Positions 1-7,617 of a stretch of DNA of 64,000 bases are shown piece by piece (the stretch's first letter is position 1; each line of letters begins with the position of its first letter). The position numbers and the translations under genes are program-made. Source of the DNA: Gammaproteobacteria bacterium (lineage in GTDB: Bacteria > Pseudomonadota > Gammaproteobacteria > Steroidobacterales > Woeseiaceae); the NCBI GenBank assembly GCA_022600955.1, contig JAHZJK010000016.1, positions 35,637 through 99,636 on the forward strand. The letters run 5' to 3'. Under the pieces are notes generated by a model. The model did not search any database, had not been told where the DNA came from, and saw only the letters and a program-made list of their open reading frames with translations.

Positions 1-996
1 CGCCGTAATTCTGCGGTCATTGGCGAGAGGCCCCATCTCGACGTCATCGTTAACGCCGTTGCCCACAACGGTTTCAGACGCGCGGCGAACGAAGGTCTCT
101 GCGTATTCGTCAAAAATACTTTCGTGCGCGAAAAAGCGCGTGGGCGAAGTGCAAACCTGGCCGGCGTTTCGCATCTTTCTTATGGCGCCCGTTATAGCTG
201 CAGCCTGGACGTCAGTGTCCTCGCAGATAATGACCGGGGCATGGCCGCCCAGCTCCATCAGTACCGGGGTCATATGTTGTGATGCAAAGGTGGTGAGGTG
301 CCGCCCGACAGCGGTCGAGCCGGTAAAAGCGACCAGGCGCACCTGTTCATGCTTAATCAGGTGATTGGATATTTCGGACGGCTCGCCGAACACGAGATTC
401 AATACACCGGGTGGTAAACCCGCGTCATGGAACGCACGCGCGATGTGCAACGCGCCTGCTGGCGTTTCTTCGGCCGCTTTCAGAATAATCGAACAACCTG
501 CTGCGATGGCACCGGCGACCTTTCGACAAGGCTGGCTCATCGGGAAATTCCAGGGCGAGAATCCGGCGACTGTTCCGATTGGTTGATGGTGCACGATATA
601 CCGAACCCCGGGTGCGCTGGGGATCACCCGACCGTAAGTGCGAGTTGCCTCGCCAGCGTCCCATTCGAGAAACTCGCAACCGCGAATGACTTCCAATCGC
701 GCCTGGCTGAGAGGTTTGCCATGTTCCGCGGTGATAGCAGTCGCAATCTCTTCCTGTCGTTCGCGCATCAGTACCGCCGCTTTGAGAATTACGCTTGCGC
801 GTTCGCACGGTGCAACCTGGCTCCAGATCTTGAAGCCACGGGCTGCTGACTCGAGCGCGTCGTCAAGATCCTGTTTGCGTGCGCGTGGCAACCGACCGAT
901 TTCTTCTTCCGTTGCCGGATTCAGGACAGGCAGGTCATCTGCAGTCTTGCGCCATTTTCCGTCTATGAAAAGATGCAGGTCTGGATAGGTGCTCAT
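1..996 (-). CDS. NAD(P)-dependent aldehyde dehydrogenase, 3' end cut by window edge
   Basis: Reading the minus strand from the ATG at 996 gives an uninterrupted 332-codon frame that leaves the window at base 1, so the C-terminal part (about 150 residues by family norm) is missing. The protein is a classical aldehyde dehydrogenase that oxidises an aldehyde to a carboxylate with NAD(P). Visible marks are the FSPWNFP motif with catalytic Asn150, FTGSTAVG in the cofactor fold, MELGG with general base Glu248, and NAGQVCTSPTRFF with nucleophile Cys282. The Cys motif resembles the succinate-semialdehyde or ketoglutarate-semialdehyde dehydrogenase branch, but the substrate cannot be read from sequence. 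It follows the aspartate-dehydrogenase-like gene by 65 bases on the same strand, probably in one transcript. Confidence 0.93.
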   Translation of the reverse strand, partial: MSTYPDLHLFIDGKWRKTADDLPVLNPATEEEIGRLPRARKQDLDDALESAARGFKIWSQVAPCERASVILKAAVLMRERQEEIATAITAEHGKPLSQARLEVIRGCEFLEWDAGEATRTYGRVIPSAPGVRYIVHHQPIGTVAGFSPWNFPMSQPCRKVAGAIAAGCSIILKAAEETPAGALHIARAFHDAGLPPGVLNLVFGEPSEISNHLIKHEQVRLVAFTGSTAVGRHLTTFASQHMTPVLMELGGHAPVIICEDTDVQAAAITGAIRKMRNAGQVCTSPTRFFAHESIFDEYAETFVRRASETVVGNGVNDDVEMGPLANDRRITA

Positions 997-1061
997 TTAG
1001 ATTCTCGAATCCAACAATACAAGCTTGATTCTACAGTGTGGTGCGTTGCTAGTTCGAGTTA

Positions 1062-1853
1062 CTAGAACACTATGTGATTTGAGGCTTCGTGGATCTTGGC
1101 AACAACGCTCATTGCTGCAAGTGCCGAGCTGCGTGGATTGTCCGGCAGGGAATGCCCTCTGATCTGAAACGAAAAGCTGCCAAAACTACCTCTTGCCTCA
1201 ATCTCGTGAATATTCTCGGTTACATCTGCATCAGCGATTAGCTTGACCTGCGTTCTATCAAAACCGATTCCAGCAAGGGCGACGGCCGCAGCGACATTCG
1301 CATTCTTCGGATACTCGGTGGCCGCATCTCGTGCTGATCCGACAAAATGTGCCTTTGCGCCTGATGTCAGGCCCGCCAGGTCCAGCTTGGTTTCCGCCGG
1401 TGATCCGTTCCAGCTTTGGGGCGGTTTGCGCCCGATGTATATAACAGCCTCGAGATCGCCAGCCCGCGCGGCCCTCAGACAATCAAGCGCACCTATTGCG
1501 CCGCTCACGAGATGCAATCTTGAGCCCCCTTCGGTCGCCGCTTGCTCCAGAGAATGAAACAAGACCTCATCGGCCAGCGCGCCGACGGAAACTGTGGTCA
1601 GGTCAGTACCAGCACGCAGGATTTCCGGGCCATGGACCCGCAACGCCATGTGACCTGCACAATCGATCATGTGATCGATATCAGCAGGCAGGTCATTTAC
1701 CGAGGCTACATAGCAGGTTCCGTTCTGCTCCAGCTGACGCCGCGGCAAGTCTTCGGGAAGCGACACTATTGCCCGAATTTCGTGTCCCTGCGCAAGAAGT
1801 CCGTTGCGCACGTACGTACCGATCGCGCCGCTGCCAATTATTCCAATTTTCAT
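1062..1853 (-). CDS. Aspartate dehydrogenase (NadX-like) family protein
   Basis: A 263-residue protein with an N-terminal Rossmann fold (GIIGSGAIG at residues 4-12) and a C-terminal aspartate-dehydrogenase domain. Family members convert L-aspartate reversibly to iminoaspartate or oxaloacetate with NAD(P). The region NVAAAVALAGIGFDRTQVK and the stretch GHSLPDNPRSSALAAMS are typical of the family, whose catalytic His lies in this last region. The ATG at 1853 is preceded by AAGGAAGG-type purine runs, a good ribosome site. It lies 120 bases from a divergent DapA-like gene and upstream of an aldehyde dehydrogenase. No NAD-biosynthesis partner (nadA, nadC) is present, so a catabolic amino-acid or imine role is as likely as NAD synthesis. 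Confidence 0.85.
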   Translation of the reverse strand: MKIGIIGSGAIGTYVRNGLLAQGHEIRAIVSLPEDLPRRQLEQNGTCYVASVNDLPADIDHMIDCAGHMALRVHGPEILRAGTDLTTVSVGALADEVLFHSLEQAATEGGSRLHLVSGAIGALDCLRAARAGDLEAVIYIGRKPPQSWNGSPAETKLDLAGLTSGAKAHFVGSARDAATEYPKNANVAAAVALAGIGFDRTQVKLIADADVTENIHEIEARGSFGSFSFQIRGHSLPDNPRSSALAAMSVVAKIHEASNHIVF

Positions 1854-1973
1854 GCTTTCCTTCCTTTTGCTCTCATTTCGCTCGCAGTACCAGGCGAATC
1901 GAGTATAGAAATTTATTGTACCCAGTTATCATTATCCAAACGCAGCGTGAGCCGGTTTGGTTGAAAAAGGTGA

Positions 1974-2933
1974 GTGGTCATTAATTATTCGAAGCTTGAT
2001 GCAAAAGACTACGCGCGTGAAAACATGCGCGGCATTTGGGCTGCAGCGCTCAACCCGTTTAATGAAGACCTTTCGGTTAATGAGGCTGGCCTGCGTTCGA
2101 ATATTCGCCACTGGATTGATGACCTGGACATCCAGGGGCTGTTCATAGCGGGAAAACAGGGCGAGTTTTTCTCAATGAGCCTGGACGAGCGCAAGCGCAA
2201 TTTCGAAGTCGCGGTCGATGAATGCAATGGCAAAGCAGGTGTGATTGTTTCTGTATCCGATCAGAATTTCGACACTGTGCTCGATTTGTCGCTGCATGCA
2301 CAGGATTGTGGTGCCGACTACATCGTCGTGCATGCCCCGGTGTTGAGCTTTGTGCACGACAAGGGTGAAGTTCTCTATCAGTACTACAAGGCGCTTTGTG
2401 ATCGGCTGGATATCGGGATCGCAATGTGGAGTCATCCGGACTCCGGATACCTTATGCAGCCGGATGAGTGTGCGCGCATTGCAGAGTTGCCCAACATTGT
2501 TGCTATCAAGTATTCCGTGCCGCGTGAAATGTATGTTCGGCTGAGCCACATGGTCGGCGACAAGATACAGGTGTCTACGTCCGCCGAGGATGATTGGCTC
2601 GACAACATTGAGGAATTAGGCTGGCAACTGTATCTATGCTCTTCGCCGCCGTATCACTTGCAAACCAAGAACGACAAACGCATGGACAAATACACTCGTC
2701 TTGCATTCGCAGGCAAGTTCGATGAGGCGCGGCGCGTGCGTGATAGCCTGAATCCGGTTCGCGAAGCAATGCTTCGCAGCAAGCCATCGGACAAGCCACA
2801 GGCGTTTGGTAAGTATTGGCAAGAGTTGCTCGGCCAGGTTGGTGGCCGGGTACGCCCGCCGATGCTCGAGCTGAGCGACGTGGAGAAGGCGGGTATTCGA
2901 GAAGCCTTTGAGACCTGCGGTTTGACGCTATAG
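1974..2933 (+). CDS. Dihydrodipicolinate synthase / N-acetylneuraminate lyase family protein
   Basis: A TIM-barrel class I aldolase of the DapA family, 319 residues from a GTG at 1974 that directly follows an in-frame TGA. An internal ATG at 2025 (Met18) would give 302 residues, closer to the family length, and starts just before the conserved opening GIWAAALNPFNED. The Schiff-base lysine is expected in NIVAIKYSVP. The family splits or joins pyruvate-type keto acids with aldehydes or imines. The usual DapA pyruvate signature is poorly kept, so it is probably not lysine-biosynthetic DapA but a catabolic lyase or hydratase. It is divergent from the aspartate-dehydrogenase-like and aldehyde dehydrogenase genes, suggesting a shared pathway in which the lyase product feeds the dehydrogenases. 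That link is inference. Confidence 0.88.
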   Translation: MVINYSKLDAKDYARENMRGIWAAALNPFNEDLSVNEAGLRSNIRHWIDDLDIQGLFIAGKQGEFFSMSLDERKRNFEVAVDECNGKAGVIVSVSDQNFDTVLDLSLHAQDCGADYIVVHAPVLSFVHDKGEVLYQYYKALCDRLDIGIAMWSHPDSGYLMQPDECARIAELPNIVAIKYSVPREMYVRLSHMVGDKIQVSTSAEDDWLDNIEELGWQLYLCSSPPYHLQTKNDKRMDKYTRLAFAGKFDEARRVRDSLNPVREAMLRSKPSDKPQAFGKYWQELLGQVGGRVRPPMLELSDVEKAGIREAFETCGLTL

Positions 2934-3030
2934 TCTACAATCGGGGCCGGCAACGACGTCGTTGGTAACAGTCGCGATGGCTGTATCATGACACCTTTGG
3001 TTTGGTGGAATTCCGGCATGGGCATTAGGC

Positions 3031-3492
3031 ATGAAACGCACGATTTATGACGTAACGCTAAGCGCGCTGGCGATGATTATTGGCAGCTGCCTGATTTCAC
3101 TCATGGCTGTTTTTATGGGAGACGGCCAGTTTGGAACTGACCTGCAGGGGCTGTTGAGACTACAGTCGGTCTTTGCCGCTCTTGCACTGCTGATTGCAAT
3201 TGCTTGCCTTTGTTCTTTCGTCGCTCGCCGCAGCTGGACAACCGGCCTGCGCACAATCTGGACGGCGCTGCCACAGTGGCTGGTTTTTACATTCCTGCTT
3301 TTGAACTCTCTGTTCGTGTTCGGCGAGGTCGCGTTCCTGATCGCGACACGCGCTATGGGGCATACCGTCATGTGGTATCAGCATGTGCCGCTGGTTTGCA
3401 TGCTCAGCTGCTCCTTTGCGTTCCTGCTTCTCTACGCCAGACGTAACTCCTTTCCAGGCAGCAAGCCTGCGCTGTCCGGTCGCTGGTCATAG
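3031..3492 (+). CDS. Small multi-pass membrane protein of unknown function
   Basis: A 153-residue protein with about four hydrophobic segments (roughly residues 7-29, 46-66, 82-104 and 116-137) and few charged residues between them, so it is an inner-membrane protein. The spacing of the helices is reminiscent of small four-helix membrane proteins, but I recognise no motif. The ATG at 3031 has no strong ribosome-binding site. It ends 186 bases before the YjfI/PspA operon and is on the same strand, though the palindromes in between suggest that operon has its own control. It may be a lone gene or an accessory of the downstream membrane operon. Confidence 0.6.
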   Translation: MKRTIYDVTLSALAMIIGSCLISLMAVFMGDGQFGTDLQGLLRLQSVFAALALLIAIACLCSFVARRSWTTGLRTIWTALPQWLVFTFLLLNSLFVFGEVAFLIATRAMGHTVMWYQHVPLVCMLSCSFAFLLLYARRNSFPGSKPALSGRWS

Positions 3493-3628
3493 CGGGCGCT
3501 CTGCCCTGTCCTGGCGAAATTTTCGGGTCGATGGTTTGGGCCCCGAGAGCTTTACCGCCCTAAACGGCATACCTATCGACTTTCTCGCTAGTTGTCATAA
3601 TGCAACCAGAAATCAATGGTTTAGCGCC

Positions 3629-3662
3629 TTACATGTAATTCTTTTGCGTTATTACATGTAAT
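3629..3662. promoter_or_regulatory. Tandem palindromic operator upstream of the yjfI-pspA-yqiJ-yqiK operon
   Basis: TTACATGTAA at 3629-3638 and ATTACATGTAAT at 3651-3662 are both perfect palindromes sharing the 11-base word TTACATGTAAT. Their centres are 23 bases apart, about two helical turns, and the second ends 16 bases before the ATG at 3679. A third, partial copy (GTGTAATG) follows. This is the arrangement of a paired operator. The bound protein is unknown. The first gene of the operon has an N-terminal segment that resembles a ribbon-helix-helix DNA-binding arm, so autoregulation is possible. I could not place a convincing sigma-70 promoter around it. Confidence 0.6.
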
Positions 3663-3678
3663 AGTGTAATGTCGCCCA

Positions 3679-4308
3679 ATGGTTGTAAAAACTTCAGCTC
3701 ATTATCAACGCGAATACCGACGCAGACTTCGGGAACAGGGCCTAATCAAGAAGGAGATCTGGATTCGTCCGGAAAACTCCGGCAAGGCCCGGGAACTGGA
3801 AAAAGAGCTCCGGACAGGTGAGCGCGACGTGCGCTTTCAGGCTGGGAGCACTAAACGGCCGAAATGGCAGACAGAAGCACTGCTCATCGATATGTGCAAA
3901 GAGCCACTTTTGAGCTCGAATCGGGCTTCTGCAGAAATGATCGAGGGTGTGGACCCCACCATTCATGTTGTCATGCATGAGTACGGAGACCTGCCAGTAT
4001 TCGTCACTGTCGCAGGCGATCAGATCATTGTTGAGTCCCTGCTATGGCCAGCATCGGATGTCGGCGACGCTAGCGAGTTCAATGAAACAGTGCTGCGTAC
4101 TCACAAATATTTCCCGCTATCGACCATCAGTCTCGGTCAGCGGGCAAATGATGATTACTACCTGATGTTCGGATCGCTGAGCGCAAGCTCCGATCTTTCC
4201 GACATCGTTCACGAAATCGAGGTGTTGGCGAGCAACGTTATCCACGCGACGGAAGCGTACGCGGAGCTGCTGCAGGCAACACCTGTTACAAGAGGAGAAA
4301 GACTATGA
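3679..4308 (+). CDS. yjfI: YjfI family protein (DUF2170) with basic N-terminal extension
   Basis: A 209-residue protein. The C-terminal two thirds, from about residue 75 with landmarks LPVFVTVAGDQIIVESLLWP, EVLRTHK-like VLRTHKYFPLSTISL and YYLMFGSLSA, match the DUF2170/YjfI family. In E. coli yjfI precedes yjfJ, a PspA paralogue, the same order as here. The first 65 residues are strongly basic (HYQREYRRRLREQG, then KKEIWIRPEN) and look like the N-terminal arm, strand and helix of a ribbon-helix-helix DNA-binding domain. If so, this protein may sense envelope state and control its own operon through the palindromes just upstream. The ATG at 3679 lacks a clear Shine-Dalgarno site. It overlaps the pspA-like gene by 4 bases (ATGA), indicating translational coupling. 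The biochemical role of the family is unknown to me. Confidence 0.85.
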   Translation: MVVKTSAHYQREYRRRLREQGLIKKEIWIRPENSGKARELEKELRTGERDVRFQAGSTKRPKWQTEALLIDMCKEPLLSSNRASAEMIEGVDPTIHVVMHEYGDLPVFVTVAGDQIIVESLLWPASDVGDASEFNETVLRTHKYFPLSTISLGQRANDDYYLMFGSLSASSDLSDIVHEIEVLASNVIHATEAYAELLQATPVTRGERL

Positions 4309-4997
4309 ACGTCTGGGCAAAAATGATTACCGCATTACGCGGAGGAGTAAATGAGGCTGGAGAAGCTATCGTAGACAGCCAGGCACTGCGCATCCTGGAT
4401 CAGGAGCTGCGCGATGCCGCCGATGAGCTCAGGCAGTCAAAAGACAGTCTCGCCGCAATAATCGCGCGTGAAAAGCTGTCGGCAGAAAAGGCCGGCCGCC
4501 TGAAAGAAGCCGTTGCAGAGAACGAGAGTTATGCAGTGAAGGCGCTGGAAAAAGACGACGAGAAACTTGCACTGGATATCGCGGAGAAGATCGCTGACCT
4601 CGAGACACAGTTGAAGGTCGAGGAAGAAACCGGTGCCGGCTATGCGGCCAGCGCTAATGACCTTCGTTCCGCAATTCAGGCGGCCGAACGTGACATCACG
4701 CGCATGAAACAACAGGTGGATACGGTCAAGGCAACCGAAAGCGTACAACGTGCGCAAGCCGCCGTTTCGGAACGCCATAGCGGTTCGAATTCGAAACTGC
4801 GAACAGCTGTAGACTCGCTGGAACGCATCAAGGAAAGGCAGGACCTTCGTTCGGCACAAATGAGTGCCGCGCGTGACCTGGCAAACGACATGGGTGACGG
4901 GTCTCTGGAAAACCGCCTCGAGAAAGCGGGCATTAAGCCGCACGGAAAAAGCGCAGATGACGTGCTGGCGCGACTTAAAAAGAAGGCTGCAAGCTAA
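4305..4997 (+). CDS. PspA/IM30 family envelope-stress protein (YjfJ type)
   Basis: A 230-residue, almost wholly alpha-helical, highly charged protein with long heptad-like stretches from about residue 25 to 200 and no signal peptide or membrane segment. The N-terminal MNVWAKMITALRGG helix is of the amphipathic membrane-binding kind found in PspA/Vipp1, and the family assembles ESCRT-III-like rings or rods on damaged membranes. It starts with an excellent ribosome site (AGAGGAGA) and overlaps the preceding yjfI gene by 4 bases. It is followed after 39 bases by yqiJ and then the flotillin yqiK. It lacks the neighbours of the classical psp regulon (PspF, PspB, PspC), so it belongs to the YjfJ-like branch. 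Confidence 0.9.
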   Translation: MNVWAKMITALRGGVNEAGEAIVDSQALRILDQELRDAADELRQSKDSLAAIIAREKLSAEKAGRLKEAVAENESYAVKALEKDDEKLALDIAEKIADLETQLKVEEETGAGYAASANDLRSAIQAAERDITRMKQQVDTVKATESVQRAQAAVSERHSGSNSKLRTAVDSLERIKERQDLRSAQMSAARDLANDMGDGSLENRLEKAGIKPHGKSADDVLARLKKKAAS

Positions 4998-5036
4998 TAC
5001 GAGTCCAAGGCAATGAATCCTAAGGGGAGGTAGACA

Positions 5037-5732
5037 ATGTTCGCAATCTTGTTGAGCGAAGGGATGGACCCTTTCTACGAAAACATCAGCTCGTTTCCGA
5101 CACTGATCTATACCGTGCTACTCGTGGTCTGTATTTTCTACTGGGCCGGCGCAGTCCTGGGATTCGTTGACCTTGACGTCATCGACCTTGATCTCGACAG
5201 CTTCGATACGTCGGGAGGAGATGTTGGCTCAGATTCGCCGCACTCGACGCCTGACGTTCTGGCCGGCCTGATGCTGCGATTTGGGCTGGTCGGTGTTCCG
5301 GTAACTATCTCTGTATCGATCCTGGCGTTAATTGGCTGGTTACTGTGCTACTACACCGTGCACTTTGTTTTCCCATTTGTACCCGGCAGCTTCCTGAAGT
5401 TTGCAGCCGGCATTCCAGTACTTGTGGGCACCTTGTATGTATCTGCAATGATTACCGGCGTCCTCATTCGTCCATTGCGGCCCCTGTTTCAAAAAGCGAC
5501 ACAAGAAACGATCAAACAGGTTTTGGGCCAAACGGCTGTCGTACGCACGTCACGTGTCGACAATGAGTTCGGCGAAGCAACACTGGAAGATGGTGGCGCA
5601 GGGCTCATTCTAAAAGTCCGAACCACGGGCGAAAACCGTTTCGCGAAAGGCGACAAGGTCGTCATCTACGAGAAGCTAAGCGAACAGAATATTTACAGAG
5701 TTATTTCAGAAGAAGAGTTTCTTGGCCTTTAG
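5037..5732 (+). CDS. yqiJ: YqiJ family inner-membrane protein with NfeD-like OB domain
   Basis: 231 residues, close to the E. coli YqiJ length. Hydrophobic segments near residues 18-42, 78-105 and 115-145 anchor it in the inner membrane. The last 75 residues (from about QVLGQTAVVRTSRV to the C-terminus) form a beta-rich OB-like domain of the NfeD kind, which in this family faces the cytoplasm and works with an SPFH/flotillin partner. The ribosome site AAGGGGAGGT before the ATG at 5037 is near consensus. The gene sits directly before yqiK, the conserved yqiJ-yqiK pair. The acidic loop DLDVIDLDLDSFDTSGGD between the first two membrane parts is a visible feature of unknown purpose. Confidence 0.88.
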   Translation: MFAILLSEGMDPFYENISSFPTLIYTVLLVVCIFYWAGAVLGFVDLDVIDLDLDSFDTSGGDVGSDSPHSTPDVLAGLMLRFGLVGVPVTISVSILALIGWLLCYYTVHFVFPFVPGSFLKFAAGIPVLVGTLYVSAMITGVLIRPLRPLFQKATQETIKQVLGQTAVVRTSRVDNEFGEATLEDGGAGLILKVRTTGENRFAKGDKVVIYEKLSEQNIYRVISEEEFLGL

Positions 5733-5767
5733 TCCTGAAACGAAAATAGACAGAGGGAGTAACAGTT

Positions 5768-7606
5768 ATGGCAGATCTATCCGTACTAATGCCAGTAGTT
5801 TCGGGCGCGGGAATATTTCTTCTCATCTTGCTCGGCCTTGCCGGTCTGTTCAAGGCGTTCTACTACAAGGTTGAGCAAGGCACCGCACTGATCGTTAACG
5901 ACATGAGTGCGAAACCGAAGGTACATTTCACCGGCGCCCTTGTGTACCCGATCATCTACAAAAGAGAGTTGATGAAGATTTCACTCATCACTCTTGAGGT
6001 CGACAGGCGAGGCGCAGATGGCCTGATCTGCCAGGACAATATGCGTGCCGACATATCTGTCGCATTTTATCTGCGAGTCAACGAGACGGCTGAAGACGTG
6101 CTCAAAGTCGCCAAGTCGATTGGCGCCAGCCGCGCTTCAGACCAGGCAGCAGTTGACCAGCTATTCTCGGCAAAGTTCTCCGAAGCGCTTAAGACTGTGG
6201 GCAAGCAGGTGGACTTTGTTTCACTGTTTGAAAACAGGCAGGAGTTTCGGGAGAAAATTATCGAAGTCATCGGCGACGACCTGAACGGCTACGTGCTTGA
6301 AGACGTTGCGATCGATTACCTGGAACAAACACCAAAGTCTTCGCTGGACCCAACCAACATTCTTGATGCTGAGGGTATTAAAAAGATTACCGAACTGACT
6401 GCCACACAGAATGTTCGTACCAATGAACTGGAGCGTGACGAAGAGCTGGCCATTAAGAAGAAAAATGTAACTACGATCGAGGCAATGCTGGAGCTAGAGC
6501 GCCAACAAGCTGATGCAGAAGCGCGGCAACAACGTGAAATTCTCTCTATCCGGGCACGCGAGGAAGCTGAGACACGAAAAGTCCAGGAAGAGGAGCGTCG
6601 CAAGGCGGAAACCACACATATTCAGGTTGAGCAGGACCTGCAGGTCCAGACCGAAAACCAAAAGCGCGAGGTCGAGGTTGCCGAGCAAAACAGGCAGCGC
6701 GCAGTCGCGATTGAGGAAGAGAAGGTCACTCGGGCCAGGGACCTCGAGGTTGTGAGCCGTGAGCGCGAAGTGTCAGTCGAGCAGGTGCTTGCTGAAAAAG
6801 CCGTCGAGGTGGAGAAGAAAGAAATCGCGAATGTCATTCGCGAGCGTGTCGCGGTAGACAAGACTGTCGCCGTTGAGGAAGAGCGAATCAAAGAGGTTCG
6901 CGAAGTTTCCGAAGCCGATCGACTCAAGCAGGTCCAGATTCTGACAGCAGAAGCGGTTGCCGAGGAAGACAAAGTTAAGGAAACCACCGCCGCCAAGGCG
7001 CAGGAGATTGCCGCAAATCACAAAGCAGTCGAAATCACCACGCTGGCCGAGGCAAGGCTTGCGGCTGCTGACAAGGACTCGAACGCGAAGAAGGTGCTGG
7101 CCGAAGGCGTGCAGGCGGAAGACGCTGCAACTGGCCTGGCAGAAGCCGATGTCATCCGCGCGAAGGGTACCGCTGAGGCATCTGCCAAGTCCGAGGTTGG
7201 TATGGCCAATGCGAGTATCACCAAGGCGCAGTTCCAGGCGGAGGCCGAAGGCCTTACGGACAAGTTCGCCGCGATGGCCGGGATGACTGGCGAGACGCGG
7301 GAGCACGAAGAGTTCCGCATGTCGCTTGAGACGGCGTTCAAGGAGGCGCTCGCTTCAATTGACGCTGGTAAGGAAATCGCCAAAGAGAACGCCGAGATCC
7401 TCTCCATTGCACTGGAGAAGGCACACATCGATATCGTCGGTGGCGAAGAGCACTTCTTTGACAACTTTGCCAAGTCCCTGTCTATCGGCAAGGCCGTCGA
7501 TGGGTTGGCCGAGAAGAGTGAGGTTGTGCAGACCCTGCTGGCGAAGTTCGGGCCGGATAGCAGCAAGAATGCTGCACAAAGCAGCGGTGACGGCGCGGCT
7601 AGCTGA
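5768..7606 (+). CDS. yqiK: YqiK flotillin (SPFH domain, long coiled coil)
   Basis: 612 residues, somewhat longer than E. coli YqiK. One N-terminal membrane segment (about residues 7-27) is followed by an SPFH/band-7 domain (about 30-200; landmarks VEQGTALIVND, ADISVAFYLRVNE). From about residue 210 to 500 comes a long Glu/Lys/Arg/Ala-rich coiled coil with many repeated VEVEK- and REVE-like units, and then a flotillin C-terminal region. Flotillins form oligomeric scaffolds that organise membrane microdomains. Ribosome site GAGGGAG lies 11 bases before the ATG. It stands 35 bases after yqiJ and 11 bases before the giant ATPase gene, so all are one operon. The coiled coil probably mediates oligomer formation or contact with the ATPase (inference). 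Confidence 0.93.
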   Translation: MADLSVLMPVVSGAGIFLLILLGLAGLFKAFYYKVEQGTALIVNDMSAKPKVHFTGALVYPIIYKRELMKISLITLEVDRRGADGLICQDNMRADISVAFYLRVNETAEDVLKVAKSIGASRASDQAAVDQLFSAKFSEALKTVGKQVDFVSLFENRQEFREKIIEVIGDDLNGYVLEDVAIDYLEQTPKSSLDPTNILDAEGIKKITELTATQNVRTNELERDEELAIKKKNVTTIEAMLELERQQADAEARQQREILSIRAREEAETRKVQEEERRKAETTHIQVEQDLQVQTENQKREVEVAEQNRQRAVAIEEEKVTRARDLEVVSREREVSVEQVLAEKAVEVEKKEIANVIRERVAVDKTVAVEEERIKEVREVSEADRLKQVQILTAEAVAEEDKVKETTAAKAQEIAANHKAVEITTLAEARLAAADKDSNAKKVLAEGVQAEDAATGLAEADVIRAKGTAEASAKSEVGMANASITKAQFQAEAEGLTDKFAAMAGMTGETREHEEFRMSLETAFKEALASIDAGKEIAKENAEILSIALEKAHIDIVGGEEHFFDNFAKSLSIGKAVDGLAEKSEVVQTLLAKFGPDSSKNAAQSSGDGAAS

Positions 7607-7617
7607 GGAACGCACCT

